Source: Rhizobium deserti (GTDB lineage Bacteria > Pseudomonadota > Alphaproteobacteria > Rhizobiales > Rhizobiaceae). Taken from it: a stretch of DNA of 64,000 bases. Below, piece after piece: positions 30,120-40,153 of this stretch. The stretch is taken from positions 1-64,000 of the forward strand of contig NZ_SMTL01000001.1 in NCBI RefSeq assembly GCF_004358025.1, written 5' to 3'. The notes under the pieces are model-generated. The model was given only the letters and a program-made list of their open reading frames with translations. It was not told the origin of the DNA and ran no database searches. Numbering within the stretch: position 1 is the stretch's first letter; each line of letters starts with the position of its first letter. Both the position numbers and the translations under genes were made by a program.

Positions 30120-30281
30120 ATGTCGATCGAAATAGAATGTGCGAGCCAGCCGTCGGAACAGGCCATTGCCCAGTTCCTTCATGAAAATGACGTCGACAAG
30201 CTGACGGATGTGCTGGTGCAAGCGCTTTATGAAGCACTTCGGATCATGGAAGGCGACTTCACCGCGGAGACCTTCCACTAG
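30120..30281 (+). CDS. 53-aa hypothetical protein
   Basis: A compact, acidic, helical product (starts MSIEIECASQPSEQ, contains LHENDVDKLTDVLVQALYEA, ends AETFH). An AGAAGGGGACA stretch about 10 nt upstream could be the ribosome binding site. Its composition is protein-like, unlike the antisense frame across it. No family recognised. Confidence 0.4.
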   Translation: MSIEIECASQPSEQAIAQFLHENDVDKLTDVLVQALYEALRIMEGDFTAETFH

Positions 30282-30420
30282 TTCGCGATAGGTCATCTTC
30301 AGCACCCATCTCGCGAATTATTGATACCCACCGAAACGCCTTACTGCACTAGTGGCAAGTGGAGGCAGCTGCTTGCAAAGTGCAGGAGCAAGCGAGCGCT
30401 GCCTCTCCAGATCATCTTAG

Positions 30421-30573
30421 TGTAGCGACGTCGGCTACCTCTTTCACGAATATCTTGACAATGCGGACATCGTCTCGTTGATCACCCGGCAGAAGTACAC
30501 GTTCCTCTCCTATGCCTTCAGGGGAATGATTTTCACGGCCGTCGCCCTGTATCTTGTTCTGCTGGTCACTTGA
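30421..30573 (+). pseudogene. Remnant of a membrane protein gene
   Basis: A 50-codon plus-strand frame with no ATG encodes a plausible protein end: LFHEYLDNADIVSLITRQ, then a membrane helix (MIFTAVALYLVLLVT) and a stop. It begins straight after an in-frame TAG. It looks like the C-terminal stub of a lost gene. The parent family is not recognised. Confidence 0.3.
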
Positions 30574-30620
30574 TAGATGCCGAGGCGAAAGGCCCGGCCT
30601 AACTGCACGGATGTCGTTCA

Positions 30621-30968
30621 ATGGGTTTTTCCGCTACACCGTTTATCACGATCGGGCTTTTGATCCTCTCCAACGTGTTCATGACCTTCGCCTGGTACGG
30701 CCACCTAAAATTCGAGAGCAAGCCCCTCTACCTCGTCATCCTGGTCAGCTGGGGAATAGCTCTGTTTGAGTACTGCGCCCAGGTGCCGGCCAATCGCATC
30801 GGCTATGGCTATTTCAACGCCGCGCAGTTGAAGACCATCCAGGAAATCATCACGCTTTCCGTCTTCGTCGTTTTTTCAGTCTTTTATCTCGGGGAAGCGA
30901 TCCATTGGAAGCAGATCATCGGCTTCGGCTTCATTGCGCTCGGCGCCTTTTTCATCTTCACCAAATAG
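30621..30968 (+). CDS. DMT family protein (DUF486)
   Basis: 115 residues with four membrane segments (about 7-26, 36-54, 71-90, 95-113). The family motif LKFESKPL lies between the first two, followed by EYCAQVPANRIGYGYF and LKTIQEIITL, characteristic of DUF486 small drug/metabolite-type transporters. It has no partner, so a homodimer or oligomer is likely. Substrate unknown. Start at ATG 30621 gives a proper first helix. Confidence 0.88.
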   Translation: MGFSATPFITIGLLILSNVFMTFAWYGHLKFESKPLYLVILVSWGIALFEYCAQVPANRIGYGYFNAAQLKTIQEIITLSVFVVFSVFYLGEAIHWKQIIGFGFIALGAFFIFTK

Positions 30969-31051
30969 CGGCTTCAGGAACTCCGCCGCCGCCCCGACGT
31001 TCGATGCTGTGGCTCTGGATAGGCGGAGCCTGCGTTAGCGTTGAGTGAAGC

Positions 31052-31924
31052 ATGAGTAGAACAGGCGATATCCGCATCGGCATATCCGGCTGGACCTACA
31101 AGCCATGGCGCGGTGTCTTCTATCCGCCGGGCCTGCCGCAGAAGCGAGAGCTTCAATATGCCGCTGAACATTTCCGTTCGGTGGAAATCAACGGCACCTT
31201 TTACGGCCTGCAGCATCCGAAGAATTTTCGGACCTGGTACGACATAACCTCGCCGGACTTCGTGTTTGCGGTCAAAGGCTCACGCTACCTGACGCATATG
31301 CTGCGGCTCACCAAGATCGAGACCCCGCTCGCCAATTTCTTTGCTTCGGGTGTTCTGGCGCTTGGTCGCAAGCTCGGCCCGATCCTGTGGCAGTTTCCGC
31401 CACAAACCAGGTTTAACCGGGAGCGGTTCGAGGCCTTCCTGAAGCTGCTACCCTCTTCCATGGAAGAAGCCCTGGTGCTGGCTCAGGGACATGATGACCG
31501 CCTGACAGGCCGCTCCTTTCTGGAGATCGACGGCAACCTCCCCATCCGGCACGCACTAGAAATCCGTCACGACAGTTTCCGCTGCAACGAATTCATCGAA
31601 CTCCTGCGCCGCTATCGGATCGGGCTTGTGGTCGCCGATACGGTGGACTGGCCGCTGCTGATGAATCTGACCGCCGACTTCGTTTACTGCCGGCTCCATG
31701 GTTCGCAGGAACTCTATGTCAGCGGATATGACGAGCCAGCTCTTGATCACTGGGCCAGCCTGATCCGCTCCTGGGTGCGGGGCGAAGACCCCGAAGGAGC
31801 GCCGCGGGTCATGCCGCCCTCTCCGCTACGATCCGATGGTCGCGACGTCTATGTTTACTTCGACAATGACGCGAAAGTACGTGCACCGGCGGACGCCACC
31901 TCGCTTGCCTCTCGCTTTTCCTGA
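31052..31924 (+). CDS. DUF72 family protein (YecE-like)
   Basis: 290 residues of the DUF72 TIM-barrel family. The N-terminal signature GISGWTYKPWRGVFYP is followed by VEINGTFYGLQ, KGSRYLTHM and the C-terminal DVYVYFDNDAK. Biochemical function is unknown in the family. It stands alone, about 85 nt after the DMT gene. Normal length. Confidence 0.92.
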   Translation: MSRTGDIRIGISGWTYKPWRGVFYPPGLPQKRELQYAAEHFRSVEINGTFYGLQHPKNFRTWYDITSPDFVFAVKGSRYLTHMLRLTKIETPLANFFASGVLALGRKLGPILWQFPPQTRFNRERFEAFLKLLPSSMEEALVLAQGHDDRLTGRSFLEIDGNLPIRHALEIRHDSFRCNEFIELLRRYRIGLVVADTVDWPLLMNLTADFVYCRLHGSQELYVSGYDEPALDHWASLIRSWVRGEDPEGAPRVMPPSPLRSDGRDVYVYFDNDAKVRAPADATSLASRFS

Positions 31925-32014
31925 GCGACAGCTTCATTTCCGTCTCGGTTTGATTTAGAGACAGTCGCTCATACCGCCTGATCCGGCGGCAAGATAGTTC
32001 GTTAGGTAAGTTCG

Positions 32015-33898
32015 ATGCTTGATTCTCTGAGAAACGCGGCCCGCTCCTGGGTTGCGAAAGCCCTGCTTCTGCTTCTGGTCGCTTCGTTCGCGATCTGGGG
32101 CGCTTCGAGCGCACTGGTGGCCGGAGGCGCCGACACGGTGATGACCGTGGGAGACCAGGAAATCTCTTCGGAGGAATTTCGCCTCGCTTATCAGCGGCAG
32201 ATCGCCGTTCTGGGCCGCCAGTTCGGAACGCAGCTGACGCCCGAACAGGCACGCGCCTTCGGCGTCGAGAACGAGGTGTTCACCCAGCTTGCCGCTGGTG
32301 CAGCCCTCGATCAGCTGTCGGATGACATGAACCTCAGCCTCTCGCAGGACAGGCTGGCCAACCTGATCGCCGACGATCCGGCGTTCAAGGGCGTTAATGG
32401 GCAGTTCGACCGCACGCTCTTCAGCTCGCGGCTGCGCAATGCCGGCTTGCGGGAGAATGACTACATCACCGAGCGCAGCAAGGTTGCCGTGCGCAGTCAG
32501 ATTGTTGAGGCCGTGTCTGACGGCTTCAAACCTCCGCAGGTGCTTGTCGATGCACTCAAGCAGTATCGCGACGAGAACCGGACAGTTGAATATCTGCTTC
32601 TGTCGAACGCCACGATCGATCCGGTCAAAGCGCCGTCCGACGATGTTCTGGCAAAATGGTTCGAAGGCGTGAAAAGCCGCTACCGCGCTCCGGAATATCG
32701 CACCTTCGCTTATGTGAAGCTGCAACCCGCCGACATCGCCGACGCGGCCTCCATCATCGAGGAACAGGTGCGCGCCGAATACGAAAAGCGCAAGGACAGC
32801 TATAAAACCCATGAAACGCGCACGATCGAGCAACTGACCTTCCCGAACAAGGAGATGGCCGACGCGGCAGCCACCCAGCTGAAGGACGGGACCACGACAT
32901 TCGACCAGATCATCGTCGATCAGGGCAGGAAGCCGGCCGACGTGAAACTTGGTGACTTCACCAAGGAAGGCATGCCGGATCAGACACTGGCCGAGGCCGC
33001 CTTCAAAGTTGGCGCCAATGGCGGCACGACGCCGGTCGTGGAAGGCACATTCGGCCCGGTTATCCTTCGGGTCAGCAATATCCGTCCCGAGACGGTGCGG
33101 TCCTTCGATGATGTCAAGGAAGAGATGCGGCAGCAATTGGCGGTATCGACGGCGGCCCAGGACGTCACCGCGACCCATGATCGTTTTGAAGAACTTCGCA
33201 GTGGCGGAAGCTCGCTCGAGGACGCTGCAAAAGAACTGAACCTCAAGGCCGTGACAATCACCGCCGACGCATCCGGCCAGAACGAGCAAGAGCAGAAGAT
33301 CACTGATCTCCCCGCATCGAATGCCCTGTTGGCTGCAGTTTTCCGCGCCGAACCGGGTGCCGATACGCTGCCGGTCAACCTCGGCAATGATGGTTACGTC
33401 TGGTTCGAGCTTCGCAATGTAGTCGCCGAACGCGACCGGCCGCTGGTCGACGTCCGCGATCGCGTCGTTGCAGACTGGACGGCAGACCAGCAGCGCCAGG
33501 CATTGACGGCCAAGGCCACCGAGCTCAAGGCGAGACTGGACAAGGGCGAAACGCTTGCGGCCATCGGCGGCGAGTTCGGTCTGGCCGTCGAGACGAAGCA
33601 GGGGCTGCGACGCAATGCGGAAGATGCGATCTTCGGCAATGAGGCCATCGCTGCCGCATTTGCAGGACCGGTCGACACCACCGCAAGCGCACTCGGTTCC
33701 GATGGCGAAAGCCGCCTGCTGATGAAGGTAACCGCCGTCGAGCAATCTCCCGCCGACGCACTCTCGGGCGACGAGCAATTGCAGCGGATGGCCGAGTCGG
33801 CCGGCGACGACATGCTCGACCAGATGGTCAACAGCTTGAAGAACAGCTACGGCGTGTCGATCAACCAGTCGGTCGTTCGCCAGTCTACCGTCCAGTAA
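32015..33898 (+). CDS. ppiD: PpiD-like periplasmic folding chaperone (SurA-N/rotamase)
   Basis: 627 residues. An N-terminal membrane anchor (about residues 13-33) is followed by a SurA-type N domain ([16 protein letters not shown]), a parvulin-type PPIC region near residues 240-360 ([23 protein letters not shown]), and a long helical C domain. PpiD anchors in the inner membrane and assists proteins leaving the Sec translocon. It lies directly upstream of trpD, the usual rhizobial order. Intact. Confidence 0.92.
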   Translation: MLDSLRNAARSWVAKALLLLLVASFAIWGASSALVAGGADTVMTVGDQEISSEEFRLAYQRQIAVLGRQFGTQLTPEQARAFGVENEVFTQLAAGAALDQLSDDMNLSLSQDRLANLIADDPAFKGVNGQFDRTLFSSRLRNAGLRENDYITERSKVAVRSQIVEAVSDGFKPPQVLVDALKQYRDENRTVEYLLLSNATIDPVKAPSDDVLAKWFEGVKSRYRAPEYRTFAYVKLQPADIADAASIIEEQVRAEYEKRKDSYKTHETRTIEQLTFPNKEMADAAATQLKDGTTTFDQIIVDQGRKPADVKLGDFTKEGMPDQTLAEAAFKVGANGGTTPVVEGTFGPVILRVSNIRPETVRSFDDVKEEMRQQLAVSTAAQDVTATHDRFEELRSGGSSLEDAAKELNLKAVTITADASGQNEQEQKITDLPASNALLAAVFRAEPGADTLPVNLGNDGYVWFELRNVVAERDRPLVDVRDRVVADWTADQQRQALTAKATELKARLDKGETLAAIGGEFGLAVETKQGLRRNAEDAIFGNEAIAAAFAGPVDTTASALGSDGESRLLMKVTAVEQSPADALSGDEQLQRMAESAGDDMLDQMVNSLKNSYGVSINQSVVRQSTVQ

Positions 33899-33918
33899 CC
33901 CTAGCGGACCCTGTGAGC

Positions 33919-34935
33919 ATGCCCGAGTTGAAACCTCTCATCGCCAAGGTTGCGAACGGCGAAAGCCTGAACCGTGACGAGGCGCGCGACGCGTTCGAAA
34001 TCCTGATGTCGGGGGAAGCAACGCCTTCGCAGATCGGTGGCTTCCTTATGGCCCTGAGGGTCCGCGGCGAGACGGTTGCTGAACTGACCGGCGCAGTTGC
34101 GACCATGCGTTCGAAGATGCTGCCGGTGATCGCGCCGGCGGACGCGATCGACATAGTCGGCACGGGCGGTGACGGGGCGGGAACCTACAACATATCCACC
34201 CTCGCCTCCTTCATCACTGCCGGCGCAGGCGTTCCTGTGGCCAAGCACGGCAATCGCGCGCTGAGCTCGAAGTCGGGCACGGCCGATGCCTTGTCCGCAC
34301 TCGGCGTCAACCTCGAGATCGGCCCCGAGCTGATTGCCCGCTGCATCCGCGAAGCCGGGATCGGCTTCATGTTTGCATCCATGCATCACTCGGCCATGCG
34401 CCATGTGGGGCCGAGCCGGGTCGAACTCGGCACGCGGACGATCTTCAATCTTCTGGGTCCGTTGTCCAATCCCGCCGGTGCAAAGCGTCAACTGCTGGGA
34501 GTATTTTCGCCCAATTGGCTGCAGCCGATCGCGGAAGTGCTGCGTGACCTTGGGTCGGAAACGGTTTGGGTCGTGCATGGTGAGGGTTTGGACGAAATCA
34601 CCACAACGGGCGTAACCCAGGTAACGGCTCTCGAAGGTGGCCGAATTCGCTCCTTCAATTTAACGCCTCGGGACTTCGGCGTAGAACCTGTAACGATCGC
34701 GGACCTCAAGGGCGGAGACGGTGTGGCCAATGCGGCCGCTCTGCGCGCGGTTCTCGGGGGTGCGAAGAACGCCTATCGCGACATATCGCTTTGCAACGCG
34801 GCGGCCTCCCTCATGATTGCTGGGAAGGCCGAAACGATTGCCGACGGCATGAAGCTTGCCACACAGTCGCTCGATAGCGGTCAGGCGGCGGCGGCGGTCG
34901 ATCGTCTGGTCGCTATTTCGAACGACAAGGATTGA
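33919..34935 (+). CDS. trpD: Anthranilate phosphoribosyltransferase
   Basis: 338 residues from ATG 33919 ([11 protein letters not shown]); a GTG at 33913 would add two residues. The PRPP-binding glycine loop [14 protein letters not shown], the [15 protein letters not shown] motif and [11 protein letters not shown] are intact. It joins anthranilate to PRPP in tryptophan synthesis. It is followed after 3 nt by trpC, forming a trpD-trpC-moaC-moeA transcription unit. Confidence 0.97.
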   Translation: MPELKPLIAKVANGESLNRDEARDAFEILMSGEATPSQIGGFLMALRVRGETVAELTGAVATMRSKMLPVIAPADAIDIVGTGGDGAGTYNISTLASFITAGAGVPVAKHGNRALSSKSGTADALSALGVNLEIGPELIARCIREAGIGFMFASMHHSAMRHVGPSRVELGTRTIFNLLGPLSNPAGAKRQLLGVFSPNWLQPIAEVLRDLGSETVWVVHGEGLDEITTTGVTQVTALEGGRIRSFNLTPRDFGVEPVTIADLKGGDGVANAAALRAVLGGAKNAYRDISLCNAAASLMIAGKAETIADGMKLATQSLDSGQAAAAVDRLVAISNDKD

Positions 34936-34938
34936 GCG

Positions 34939-35754
34939 ATGACGGATATCCTGAGGAAAATCGAAGCCTATAAGCGTGAAGAAATCGCGGCAGCCAAGGC
35001 CGCCGTGCCGCTTGTCGAGTTGAAGGCGCGTGTTGCGGATCAACCGGCTCCGCGCGGCTTCTACCGAGCCCTCCGGTCGCGGCAGCAGGCAGGCGCATTT
35101 GGCCTGATCGCCGAAATCAAGAAGGCCAGTCCGTCCAAGGGGCTGATACGCCCGGATTTCGATCCGCCTGCCCTTGCAGCAGCATATGAGGCCGGCGGTG
35201 CAACCTGCCTCTCCGTGCTGACCGATGCTCCAAGTTTCCAAGGCGCGCCGGAATTTCTTGTCGCGGCTCGCGCGGCCTGCGCACTGCCGGCTCTTCGCAA
35301 GGATTTTATGTTCGAGCCCTACCAGGTTTACGAAGCCCGTGCCTGGGGCGCCGACTGCATACTTATCATCATGGCCTCTCTCACCGACGACGACGCTCGT
35401 CAGCTTCACGATGTCGCGGGCGAACTCGGTATGGATTCGCTAGTCGAGGTCCATGACGAGGAGGAAATGGAGCGGGCGCTTAAACTTCCGTCGCCATTGA
35501 TCGGGATCAACAACCGCAATCTGCGGACCTTCGAGCTGGACCTGCAGACCAGCGAAAAGCTGGCGCCCATCGTCGATGAAGGCCGTCTGCTGGTCGGCGA
35601 AAGCGGGATTTTCAGCTATGGGGATTGCCTGCGCCTCAAGGCAGCCGGCATCGGCACCTTCCTTGTCGGCGAAAGCCTGATGCGGCAGGAGGATGTGGCT
35701 GCCGCGACCCGCATGCTCTTGACCGGCGCGGGCTCCAAACAGGCGGCCGAGTAA
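34939..35754 (+). CDS. trpC: Indole-3-glycerol phosphate synthase
   Basis: 271 residues, a TIM barrel that closes the indole ring in tryptophan synthesis. The signature [12 protein letters not shown], the catalytic lysine in ALRKDFMF, the glutamate in SLVEVHDE and the phosphate-binding [11 protein letters not shown] are present. Its stop overlaps the moaC start by 1 nt (TAATG). As usual in rhizobia, it is monofunctional, without a fused TrpF. Confidence 0.97.
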   Translation: MTDILRKIEAYKREEIAAAKAAVPLVELKARVADQPAPRGFYRALRSRQQAGAFGLIAEIKKASPSKGLIRPDFDPPALAAAYEAGGATCLSVLTDAPSFQGAPEFLVAARAACALPALRKDFMFEPYQVYEARAWGADCILIIMASLTDDDARQLHDVAGELGMDSLVEVHDEEEMERALKLPSPLIGINNRNLRTFELDLQTSEKLAPIVDEGRLLVGESGIFSYGDCLRLKAAGIGTFLVGESLMRQEDVAAATRMLLTGAGSKQAAE

Positions 35755-36233
35755 TGGCTGAGCTCACGCATATTGCAGCTTCCGGCGAGGCGCATATGGT
35801 CGATGTCGGCGACAAGATTGAAACCATTCGGTCGGCGACCGCGACCGGCTATGTCCGCATGTTGCCGGAAACCTTGGCGCTGATCCGTGAGGGCAATGCC
35901 AAGAAGGGCGATGTGATCGGCACGGCGCGGTTGGCCGGCATCATGGCCGCCAAGAAGACATCCGATCTCATTCCGCTCTGTCACCCTCTGATGCTGACCA
36001 AGGTATCGGTGGATATTGCGGAAGACGATGCGCTGCCGGGCCTGCGGGTGACGGCGACGGCAAAGCTGAGCGGAAAGACCGGCGTGGAGATGGAGGCGCT
36101 GACGGCCGTGTCGGTCGCCTGCCTGACGATCTACGACATGGCGAAAGCCGCTGACAAGGGTATGGAAGTAGGCGGCGTGAGGCTGCTCGAGAAACGCGGC
36201 GGGAAGTCCGGGATCTTTCGGGCGGAGGATTAG
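35754..36233 (+). CDS. moaC: Cyclic pyranopterin monophosphate synthase
   Basis: 159 residues from the ATG that overlaps the trpC stop. The family motif [12 protein letters not shown] is near residues 65-76 and the [18 protein letters not shown] region near 110-128. It converts the MoaA product to cyclic pyranopterin in molybdenum cofactor synthesis. moaA is not in the window. Tight coupling to trpC and to moeA (2-nt gap). Confidence 0.97.
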   Translation: MAELTHIAASGEAHMVDVGDKIETIRSATATGYVRMLPETLALIREGNAKKGDVIGTARLAGIMAAKKTSDLIPLCHPLMLTKVSVDIAEDDALPGLRVTATAKLSGKTGVEMEALTAVSVACLTIYDMAKAADKGMEVGGVRLLEKRGGKSGIFRAED

Positions 36234-36235
36234 CT

Positions 36236-37456
36236 ATGGCGCTTCTACCTGTTTCCGAGGCCAAAGCACAGCTGCTTGCAGCCGCCCGTCCGGTCGAGGA
36301 CGTGGACATAGTGCCGCTTGCGGATGCCAATGGCCGTGTTCTGGCTGTCGATCTTATCGCCCGCCTCACACAGCCGCCCTTCAATGCCTCGGCCATGGAT
36401 GGCTATGCGATGAAGGCTGCCGATGCGGCCGTTCTCGGCGCCGAACTCGCAGTGATCGGCAGCGCGGCTGCAGGCCATGCTTTCGACGGTACAGTCAAGC
36501 AAGGTGAGACGGTCCGCATTTTCACCGGAGCACCGCTGCCGGAAGGGAGTGATTCGGTTCTGATCCAGGAAGATGCCGAGGCGCTCGACAACAACCGGAT
36601 CCGCACCAAGTTCGTGGTCGCGAGCGGCCGGCACGTCCGCCCGCGCGGGCAGGATTTTGCCGAAGGCGAATCGGTTCTGTCAGTCGGTACGCTGGTGGAT
36701 TTCGGGCATCTGACCGTGGCTGCAGCCACGAACCACCCGCAGCTTGCCGTTTATCGTCGCCCGCGCGTTGCCATTTTGGCCACCGGTGACGAATTGCTCC
36801 AGCCCGGCACCACTCCTGGTCCTGCGCAGATCATCGCGTCGAACACATTCGGCATAGCTGCACTGGTGCGTGATAACGGCGGCGAGGTCCTGGATCTGGG
36901 CATTGTGAAGGATCGCCAGGCGGACATTGCTGCGGCGGTCGAGAAAGCGCGTGCGGCCAAGGCGGACGTGCTTGTGACGCTGGGTGGCGCATCGGTCGGC
37001 GACCACGACCTGGTGCAGTCGACGCTAAAGGGCCTCGGGATGGAACTGGACTTCTGGCGGATCGCCATGCGGCCCGGCAAGCCGCTCATGGTCGGTGCGC
37101 TGGGCGACATGCAGGTTCTTGGGCTTCCGGGCAATCCGGTCGCCAGCCTGGTAACGGGCATGTTGTTCCTGGAGCCGCTGTTGCGGCGGCTCGCCCGTTT
37201 ACCGGAGAAAAGCCGCGAGGCCGTAGCGCTTTCGGCAAGGACACTGGCTCCCAACGACCAGCGGCAGGATTACCTGAGAGCCAGGCTGACAAAAACGACA
37301 GATGGAAGCCTTTTGGCGGAGCCCTTCGACAAGCAGGATTCATCGATGATGAAAATCTTTGCGCATGCCGATGCGCTTATAGTCCGCCCACCGCATGATC
37401 CCGAGCTTCAAAGCGGCTCCCCCTGCCCCATATTGCTGATCCGTCCCCTCGCCTGA
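36236..37456 (+). CDS. moeA: Molybdopterin molybdenumtransferase
   Basis: 406 residues. Domain order fits MoeA: N-terminal PPFNASAMDGYAM, the barrel region with IFTGAPLPEGSDSV, the MogA-like domain with ATGDELLQPG and VTLGGASVGDHD, and the C-terminal beta domain. It inserts molybdate into adenylylated molybdopterin. It is the last gene of the trpDC-moaC-moeA unit. I recall lexA usually following here in rhizobia; in this genome phrB follows after 57 nt. Confidence 0.96.
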   Translation: MALLPVSEAKAQLLAAARPVEDVDIVPLADANGRVLAVDLIARLTQPPFNASAMDGYAMKAADAAVLGAELAVIGSAAAGHAFDGTVKQGETVRIFTGAPLPEGSDSVLIQEDAEALDNNRIRTKFVVASGRHVRPRGQDFAEGESVLSVGTLVDFGHLTVAAATNHPQLAVYRRPRVAILATGDELLQPGTTPGPAQIIASNTFGIAALVRDNGGEVLDLGIVKDRQADIAAAVEKARAAKADVLVTLGGASVGDHDLVQSTLKGLGMELDFWRIAMRPGKPLMVGALGDMQVLGLPGNPVASLVTGMLFLEPLLRRLARLPEKSREAVALSARTLAPNDQRQDYLRARLTKTTDGSLLAEPFDKQDSSMMKIFAHADALIVRPPHDPELQSGSPCPILLIRPLA

Positions 37457-37513
37457 TCGTCCACGGCGGCTCAAAAAGCGTCTTCAATTTCAAATCGCAT
37501 CACGGAGAAGCAG

Positions 37514-38944
37514 GTGTCCGCTCAAGAACAGACCCCCTCGATTCTCTGGTTCCGGAAAGATCTCCGCCTCGATGACAACCGTGCCCTTCATGCGGCCATC
37601 GACGCCGGAGGACCGATCGTTGCGGTCTATATTCGCGAACCGAAACTTCTCAATGTCGGTCCGCTGGGTGCTGCTCAGGAGTGGTGGCTGCACCACTCGC
37701 TGCTTGCACTCAAGAACTCTCTGAAGTCACTGGGCGGAGACCTGCTCCTGGCGTCCGGCAGGGCAGAACAGGTTCTGGTGGATCTGGCCCGCAAGACCGG
37801 CGCTCGATCCATCTTCGTCAACCGGGCTTATGAGCGGACAGCGGTCGATCGAGAGATAGCGGTAGCGCTGAAGCAGGCCGGCATCCTGATACAGGCCTTC
37901 CATGGCCAGCTTCTGCAGGAGCCGGATGCGGTGCGAACTGGCGCGGGCAAGGGTTTCAAGGTGTTCACGCCATTCTGGAACGCGATGCAGAAGCTCGGTG
38001 AACCGCATCCGCCACTAGACGCTCCCTCGCATATCTCCGCTGGCCCGGCATTGGACTCGGAAGATCTCGACAGCTGGGCACTTCTGCCGACCAAACCCGA
38101 CTGGGCCTCTGAGTTTTCAAAAGTCTGGGTGCCCGGCGAAGAAGCCGCTCAGGACAAACTCGCAGGCTTCGTGGATCGGGAATTACACAACTACAAGCGT
38201 GGCCGCGATCTGCCGTCGGTCGAGGCAACATCCATGCTGTCCGCTCATCTCGCGCATGGCGAAATATCTCCAGCTCGGCTCTGGCACGCCACCAGCAGTC
38301 TACCCGCCCATGCATCGGAGGAGGTTGGGCATTTCCGCCGTGAGCTTGCCTGGCGCGACTTCTGCTACAATCTGCTGATCGAGTTCCCCGGGCTAAATTC
38401 CCAGAACTGGGACAGCAAGTTCGACGCCTTTCAATGGGAATACCGCGAGGAGGATTTTCGGGCTTGGGCGAGAGGCCAGACGGGATATCCGATCGTCGAT
38501 GCCGGGATGCGGCAGCTCTGGCGTTACGGCTTCATGCACAATCGGGTGCGGATGATCACTGCTTCCTTCCTAATCAAGGATCTGATGATCGACTGGAGAA
38601 AGGGTGAAGAGTGGTTCAACGACACGCTGGTGGACGCCGATCCCGCCAACAATGCCGCCAATTGGCAGTGGGTCGCGGGCTCCGGCGCCGATGCCTCGCC
38701 TTTCTTCCGCATCTTCAATCCCGTGCTTCAGGGCGAGAAATTCGATCCGGACGGCGATTATGTGCGCGAACATGTTCCGGAGCTCGCGCGACTGGAGCGG
38801 AAATATATTCACCGCCCGTTCGAGGCGCCGCAGCACGTGCTGGAAAAAGCCGGGTTGGAGCTCGGCAGAAATTATCCGAAGCCGATTATCGATCACGGCT
38901 TTGCGCGTGATCGGGCGCTTTCGGCTTATCGGAGCATCCGCTAG
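37514..38944 (+). CDS. phrB: Deoxyribodipyrimidine photolyase
   Basis: 476 residues, class I photolyase/cryptochrome family. The N-terminal antenna Rossmann domain begins LWFRKDLRLDDNRAL. The FAD domain holds YKRGRDLPSVEATSMLSAHL, the MHNRVRMITASFL block and NWQWVAGSGADASPFFRIFNP. It repairs cyclobutane dimers using blue light. It starts with GTG or the downstream ATG near 37514. Its stop overlaps the convergent citrate-synthase-like gene by 4 nt. Confidence 0.95.
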   Translation: MSAQEQTPSILWFRKDLRLDDNRALHAAIDAGGPIVAVYIREPKLLNVGPLGAAQEWWLHHSLLALKNSLKSLGGDLLLASGRAEQVLVDLARKTGARSIFVNRAYERTAVDREIAVALKQAGILIQAFHGQLLQEPDAVRTGAGKGFKVFTPFWNAMQKLGEPHPPLDAPSHISAGPALDSEDLDSWALLPTKPDWASEFSKVWVPGEEAAQDKLAGFVDRELHNYKRGRDLPSVEATSMLSAHLAHGEISPARLWHATSSLPAHASEEVGHFRRELAWRDFCYNLLIEFPGLNSQNWDSKFDAFQWEYREEDFRAWARGQTGYPIVDAGMRQLWRYGFMHNRVRMITASFLIKDLMIDWRKGEEWFNDTLVDADPANNAANWQWVAGSGADASPFFRIFNPVLQGEKFDPDGDYVREHVPELARLERKYIHRPFEAPQHVLEKAGLELGRNYPKPIIDHGFARDRALSAYRSIR

Positions 38945-40080
38945 AGATTTTTGCTCGTTTCGCTGTATCGCGCGCGCGGGCGGATCATCTGGCCGCTTTC
39001 GATCTGCTCCATGGCATGAGCAAGCCAACCGGTCGTGCGCGCCAAGGCGAAAATCACGAGCGGCGCCTCCTCAGGCAGATCGAAGGCCGACGCGAGTGCC
39101 GATATGGCAAAATCGATATTGGGCGGCTCGCCGAGAAGCTCCTCTCCCGCCTCGGCCAGGGAACCATAAACGGCTGGCGCCTCGAAACTTTGCATAATGG
39201 CCGCTGCCCGCGGATCACCTTGTGGATAGAGCCGATGTCCGAAGGCGCGGACAACGTCCTCGCTGGCCAAGGCACCTCGTATGGCGTCCCGAACACTTGA
39301 ACTCGCTGCCTGCTCTGCGAGCCGCGCGACGCTCACCCAGGCGCCTCCGTGGCGCGGGCCGGTCAGTGTTGCGAGGCCGGAAAGGGTAGCCGCGGAAAGC
39401 GAGGCACCCGACGATGCCGTCACACGTGCCGCAAAGGCCGACACGTTCAGTTCGTGCTCCGCGGCCAGAACTAAGGACCTGCGGATGGGCTCCGCCGCAT
39501 CCGGCCGCTGCCAGCCCAGCGCAAGCCGTTGATGCAGTGGTGCAGGATCGCCGGCCCAGGGTGCAAGTGCCGACGCCACCGTCATCAGGACATCGGCCGC
39601 CTCAAGCCGAAGAACGGACAAATTGCGACCCAGTGCGGGCAAGTCCGTCGGCACTCGCGCGGCTAGGCAGGCAAAGGCGCCAGCTATTCTTGACAAGCCT
39701 CCTTGCTGCACGGCAGCTTCTGCTACCGGCCCGTGGTCCGTTCCCCAAAGGAGCGCCGCCACCTCTTCCAGCGTCGCCCCCGCCGAGAGCTCAACCGCGT
39801 CCCGGCCGCGGTAGTAGAGCTTTCCATTGGAGATGGTGGATATGGTCGTCGGCAGGACGGGATCGCCCCAGCCTATGGCTTGGGCCGCGACGGCCGATGA
39901 CTGGCGCCGACCAGAATGGCGCTCTGCCAGCCGCCGCACATCACTGGCATGATAGAGACTGCATCGCGGGTCGGCAGGATCCGGCTTGGCGCGGATACGG
40001 CCACGACTGACATTGGCATAGAGGGTCTGCGGCTTCGTCCCAAGACGAGCCAAGGCTTCTTCACGAGTGATCCAGGACAT
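38941..40080 (-). CDS. Citrate synthase family protein with N-terminal helix-turn-helix
   Basis: 379 residues from ATG 40080 (MSWITREEALARLG). Residues 1-55 form a MerR/HTH_17-like DNA-binding domain (TLYANVSRGRIRAKPDP). The rest is a citrate synthase fold: GRDAVELSAGATLEEVAALLW, GPRHGGAW, AFGHRLYPQGDPR and NIDFAISALASA with an Asp at the catalytic position. Such HTH fusions may be enzymes, regulators or both. It is divergent from the second citrate-synthase gene, with a 73-bp shared promoter region, so it may control that promoter. Confidence 0.85.
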   Translation of the reverse strand: MSWITREEALARLGTKPQTLYANVSRGRIRAKPDPADPRCSLYHASDVRRLAERHSGRRQSSAVAAQAIGWGDPVLPTTISTISNGKLYYRGRDAVELSAGATLEEVAALLWGTDHGPVAEAAVQQGGLSRIAGAFACLAARVPTDLPALGRNLSVLRLEAADVLMTVASALAPWAGDPAPLHQRLALGWQRPDAAEPIRRSLVLAAEHELNVSAFAARVTASSGASLSAATLSGLATLTGPRHGGAWVSVARLAEQAASSSVRDAIRGALASEDVVRAFGHRLYPQGDPRAAAIMQSFEAPAVYGSLAEAGEELLGEPPNIDFAISALASAFDLPEEAPLVIFALARTTGWLAHAMEQIESGQMIRPRARYSETSKNL

Positions 40081-40153
40081 GTTGATCGATTGCATCAAGA
40101 TTGACGTCAATCAACCTAGGTCTGATCCTACCCTTCGTAAAGGAGAAACACCC

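Noticed and set aside
29703-30305. 200-codon minus-strand frame
   Set aside because: No family pattern, uneven composition, and antisense to the protein-like 53-aa plus-strand gene.
31955-33778. 607-codon minus-strand frame in ppiD
   Set aside because: Antisense shadow of the PpiD gene; composition typical of GC-rich mirror frames.
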